Of a stretch of 64,000 nt of DNA, positions 62,966 through 64,000 are shown piece by piece. Both the position numbers and the translations under genes were made by a program. The notes under the pieces were generated by a model, which saw only the letters and a program-made list of their open reading frames with translations, was not told the origin of the DNA and searched no databases. The DNA is from Glaciecola sp034112105. Lineage in GTDB: Bacteria > Pseudomonadota > Gammaproteobacteria > Enterobacterales > Alteromonadaceae. Within the stretch, counting starts at the first letter, position 1. Each line of letters opens with the position of its first letter. The DNA is taken from positions 1 to 64,000 of the forward strand of contig JAWUVZ010000125.1 of the NCBI GenBank assembly GCA_034112105.1, read 5' to 3'.

Positions 62966-64000
62966 TTGTCAGAATTGCAAGAACGATTGGAACACTTAGT
63001 TAATTATTCTTCTCAGCTTATATTCGTAAGCGGGGATAATATTGCCCAACAGCAAAGGACGCTCGAAGATTTTTTGTCGATGCAAAAAGAAAATACTGAC
63101 ATTTCCTATTTTACTTCTGAAATCACCATGGAGTCTCCTGACTTTAGGCGTATTATTTGCCGTCAACTTTTAGGTCAGAAAGTGGGTAGCTTTGTTCGAC
63201 CATTAAAAGAACTCCTCAAAGATTTGCACGAACAACCTGGTCCTTTTTTGCTTTGCATTAAGCAAGCTCAAACTCTTCCAAATGCATTCTTACAAGAGCT
63301 ATGGGATTGGGTAACAGAAAGTAAAATGCAGTCGCCGAATCATCATGTGAATGTCATACTTTTTGGCGAAACAGCATGGGCAGAAAAGGCTAAGAAATGG
63401 CTTCCTAAACGAAATAGTAATCGACCCGTGCTCTTATCGACTCAATCGGTGGAGTCAACAAAATTTGATGTTAATGCTTTAGAAACACTCATGGCAGAGG
63501 AAAGACCTACATTTTCTCTCGACTTGTTTAGGCGCAACGAATTTGCTCCCCCGGTTGTGACGCAAAAATGGTTTATTGTCGGCGTATTAATTTTACTTCT
63601 GGCTGTTTTTTTAGGTCTAATGACCTGGCAGTACCCTGAACACGTTAAGTCTCTATTACATACTGGGCAATTACCACCTGATGCAGCTATCAATGGAGAC
63701 CAGTTAGCGTTGTTAAACAAGCAGTTAGATAGGCAATTAGAAATGAAGGAGGATGAGACGAACCTAGCTCAAAGCACAGCAGAAGCTGACCAATTATCTC
63801 CCCCGAATCAAATACAAACCAGCTCGACGTCGGATTTAACTGAGGATAATACTGACCTCGTTACTTCATGGGGTGCGGCCAAGCAAGCTAGCAGCCATAA
63901 AATGGACTCCCTAAAAGAGAATATGAATGATCAGCGGGCGGCTAAAGAACAGGATGCCGCACCACTAACTAACTTAGAAGAGCCGGCATTGGCGCCGGAA
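62966..64000 (+). CDS. damX: DamX-like protein (5' part; gene continues beyond the window)
   Basis: The frame is open from the aroB stop to the last base, with no stop, so the 3' end is outside. The best start is TTG at 62966, 9 bases after AGGA. Visible parts are a cytoplasmic domain of about 200 residues that resembles a decayed AAA-type fold without a Walker A motif, one membrane segment (about 202-222) and a low-complexity, Gln/Ser/Asp-rich periplasmic linker. The SPOR domain expected at the C-terminus is not reached. Position after aroKB supports DamX, a septal-ring protein that binds peptidoglycan. Confidence 0.75.
   Translation, partial: MSELQERLEHLVNYSSQLIFVSGDNIAQQQRTLEDFLSMQKENTDISYFTSEITMESPDFRRIICRQLLGQKVGSFVRPLKELLKDLHEQPGPFLLCIKQAQTLPNAFLQELWDWVTESKMQSPNHHVNVILFGETAWAEKAKKWLPKRNSNRPVLLSTQSVESTKFDVNALETLMAEERPTFSLDLFRRNEFAPPVVTQKWFIVGVLILLLAVFLGLMTWQYPEHVKSLLHTGQLPPDAAINGDQLALLNKQLDRQLEMKEDETNLAQSTAEADQLSPPNQIQTSSTSDLTEDNTDLVTSWGAAKQASSHKMDSLKENMNDQRAAKEQDAAPLTNLEEPALAPE

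Noticed and set aside
62958..62999. Short ATG reading frame overlapping the damX start
   Set aside because: Only 13 codons, and the AGGA site is 1-2 bases from its ATG, too close for use; the spacing suits the TTG at 62966 instead.
1..64000. Prophage, IS element, integron or defence island
   Set aside because: No transposase, integrase, restriction, toxin-antitoxin or phage structural gene was recognised, and gene order is mostly conserved housekeeping.

Overview
The window is chromosomal DNA from a gammaproteobacterium, most likely of the Alteromonadales (Alteromonas/Glaciecola-like). Three things point there: the gene content and order (ftsYEX near rpoH, dksA-gluQ-pcnB-folK-panBC, tatABCD near hemB, gpmI-envC opposite a rhodanese-grxC-secB-gpsA-trmL run, argCBFGHA, mrcA opposite pilMNOPQ-aroKB-damX), the low-to-moderate G+C, and the abundance of c-di-GMP proteins. 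The genus is an inference. I see no rRNA, tRNA, CRISPR array, IS element or prophage, and coding density is high throughout.

Layout. 1-5 kb: tail of a thioesterase-like gene, a DoxX protein, rpoH (heat-shock sigma), two tandem EAL-HDOD genes and a small membrane protein. 5.2-10.2 kb: ftsX-ftsE-ftsY on the minus strand, then rsmD, a DUF416 gene and a YhgN/MarC membrane protein. 10.2-10.65 kb: a gap holding a broken small helix-turn-helix gene. 10.6-19.2 kb: peptidase B-like aminopeptidase, sfsA, dksA, gluQ, pcnB, folK, panB, panC, hemB. 19.2-25.2 kb (minus strand): tatA-tatB-tatC-tatD followed by two tandem membrane diguanylate cyclases, leading to hemB. 25.4-35.4 kb: an uncharacterised secreted protein, a GST-like protein, erpA, a coiled-coil membrane protein, a ClC protein, hemJ, a YecA/UPF0149-like protein, an NRAMP-like transporter, envC and gpmI. 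35.6-39.2 kb: rhodanese, grxC, secB, gpsA, trmL and a small predicted outer-membrane protein. 39.3-43.6 kb: cpxR-cpxA-lysophospholipase on the minus strand, opposite a two-domain CpxP/Spy-like gene. 44-51 kb: the arginine operon argCBFGHA. 51-56.3 kb: a DUF3718 protein, NAD-malic enzyme and PBP1a. 56.4-64 kb: pilMNOPQ, aroK, aroB and the start of a DamX-like gene cut by the window end.

Gaps over about 300 bp. 10229-10648 holds the broken HTH gene. 43581-44061 holds a hairpin after the CpxP-like gene and an ARG box overlapping a sigma70-like promoter for argC. 50922-51347 holds a hairpin and seven perfect copies of an 8-bp direct repeat.

How the genes fit together. Most of the window is housekeeping: protein targeting and export (ftsY, secB, tat), division and peptidoglycan (ftsEX, envC, mrcA, damX), stress control (rpoH, dksA, cpxRA), pantothenate, folate, haem, shikimate and arginine synthesis, and type IV pilus assembly. 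Superimposed on this are two tandem duplications of c-di-GMP proteins placed next to conserved operons: EAL-HDOD x2 between rpoH and ftsX, and GGDEF x2 between tatD and hemB. The least expected single genes are the duplicated CpxP-like protein, a ClC protein with channel-like residues, and an NRAMP homologue lacking the usual metal-binding motif. I found no defence island or clearly novel multi-gene system. These unusual members of known families are the best leads.
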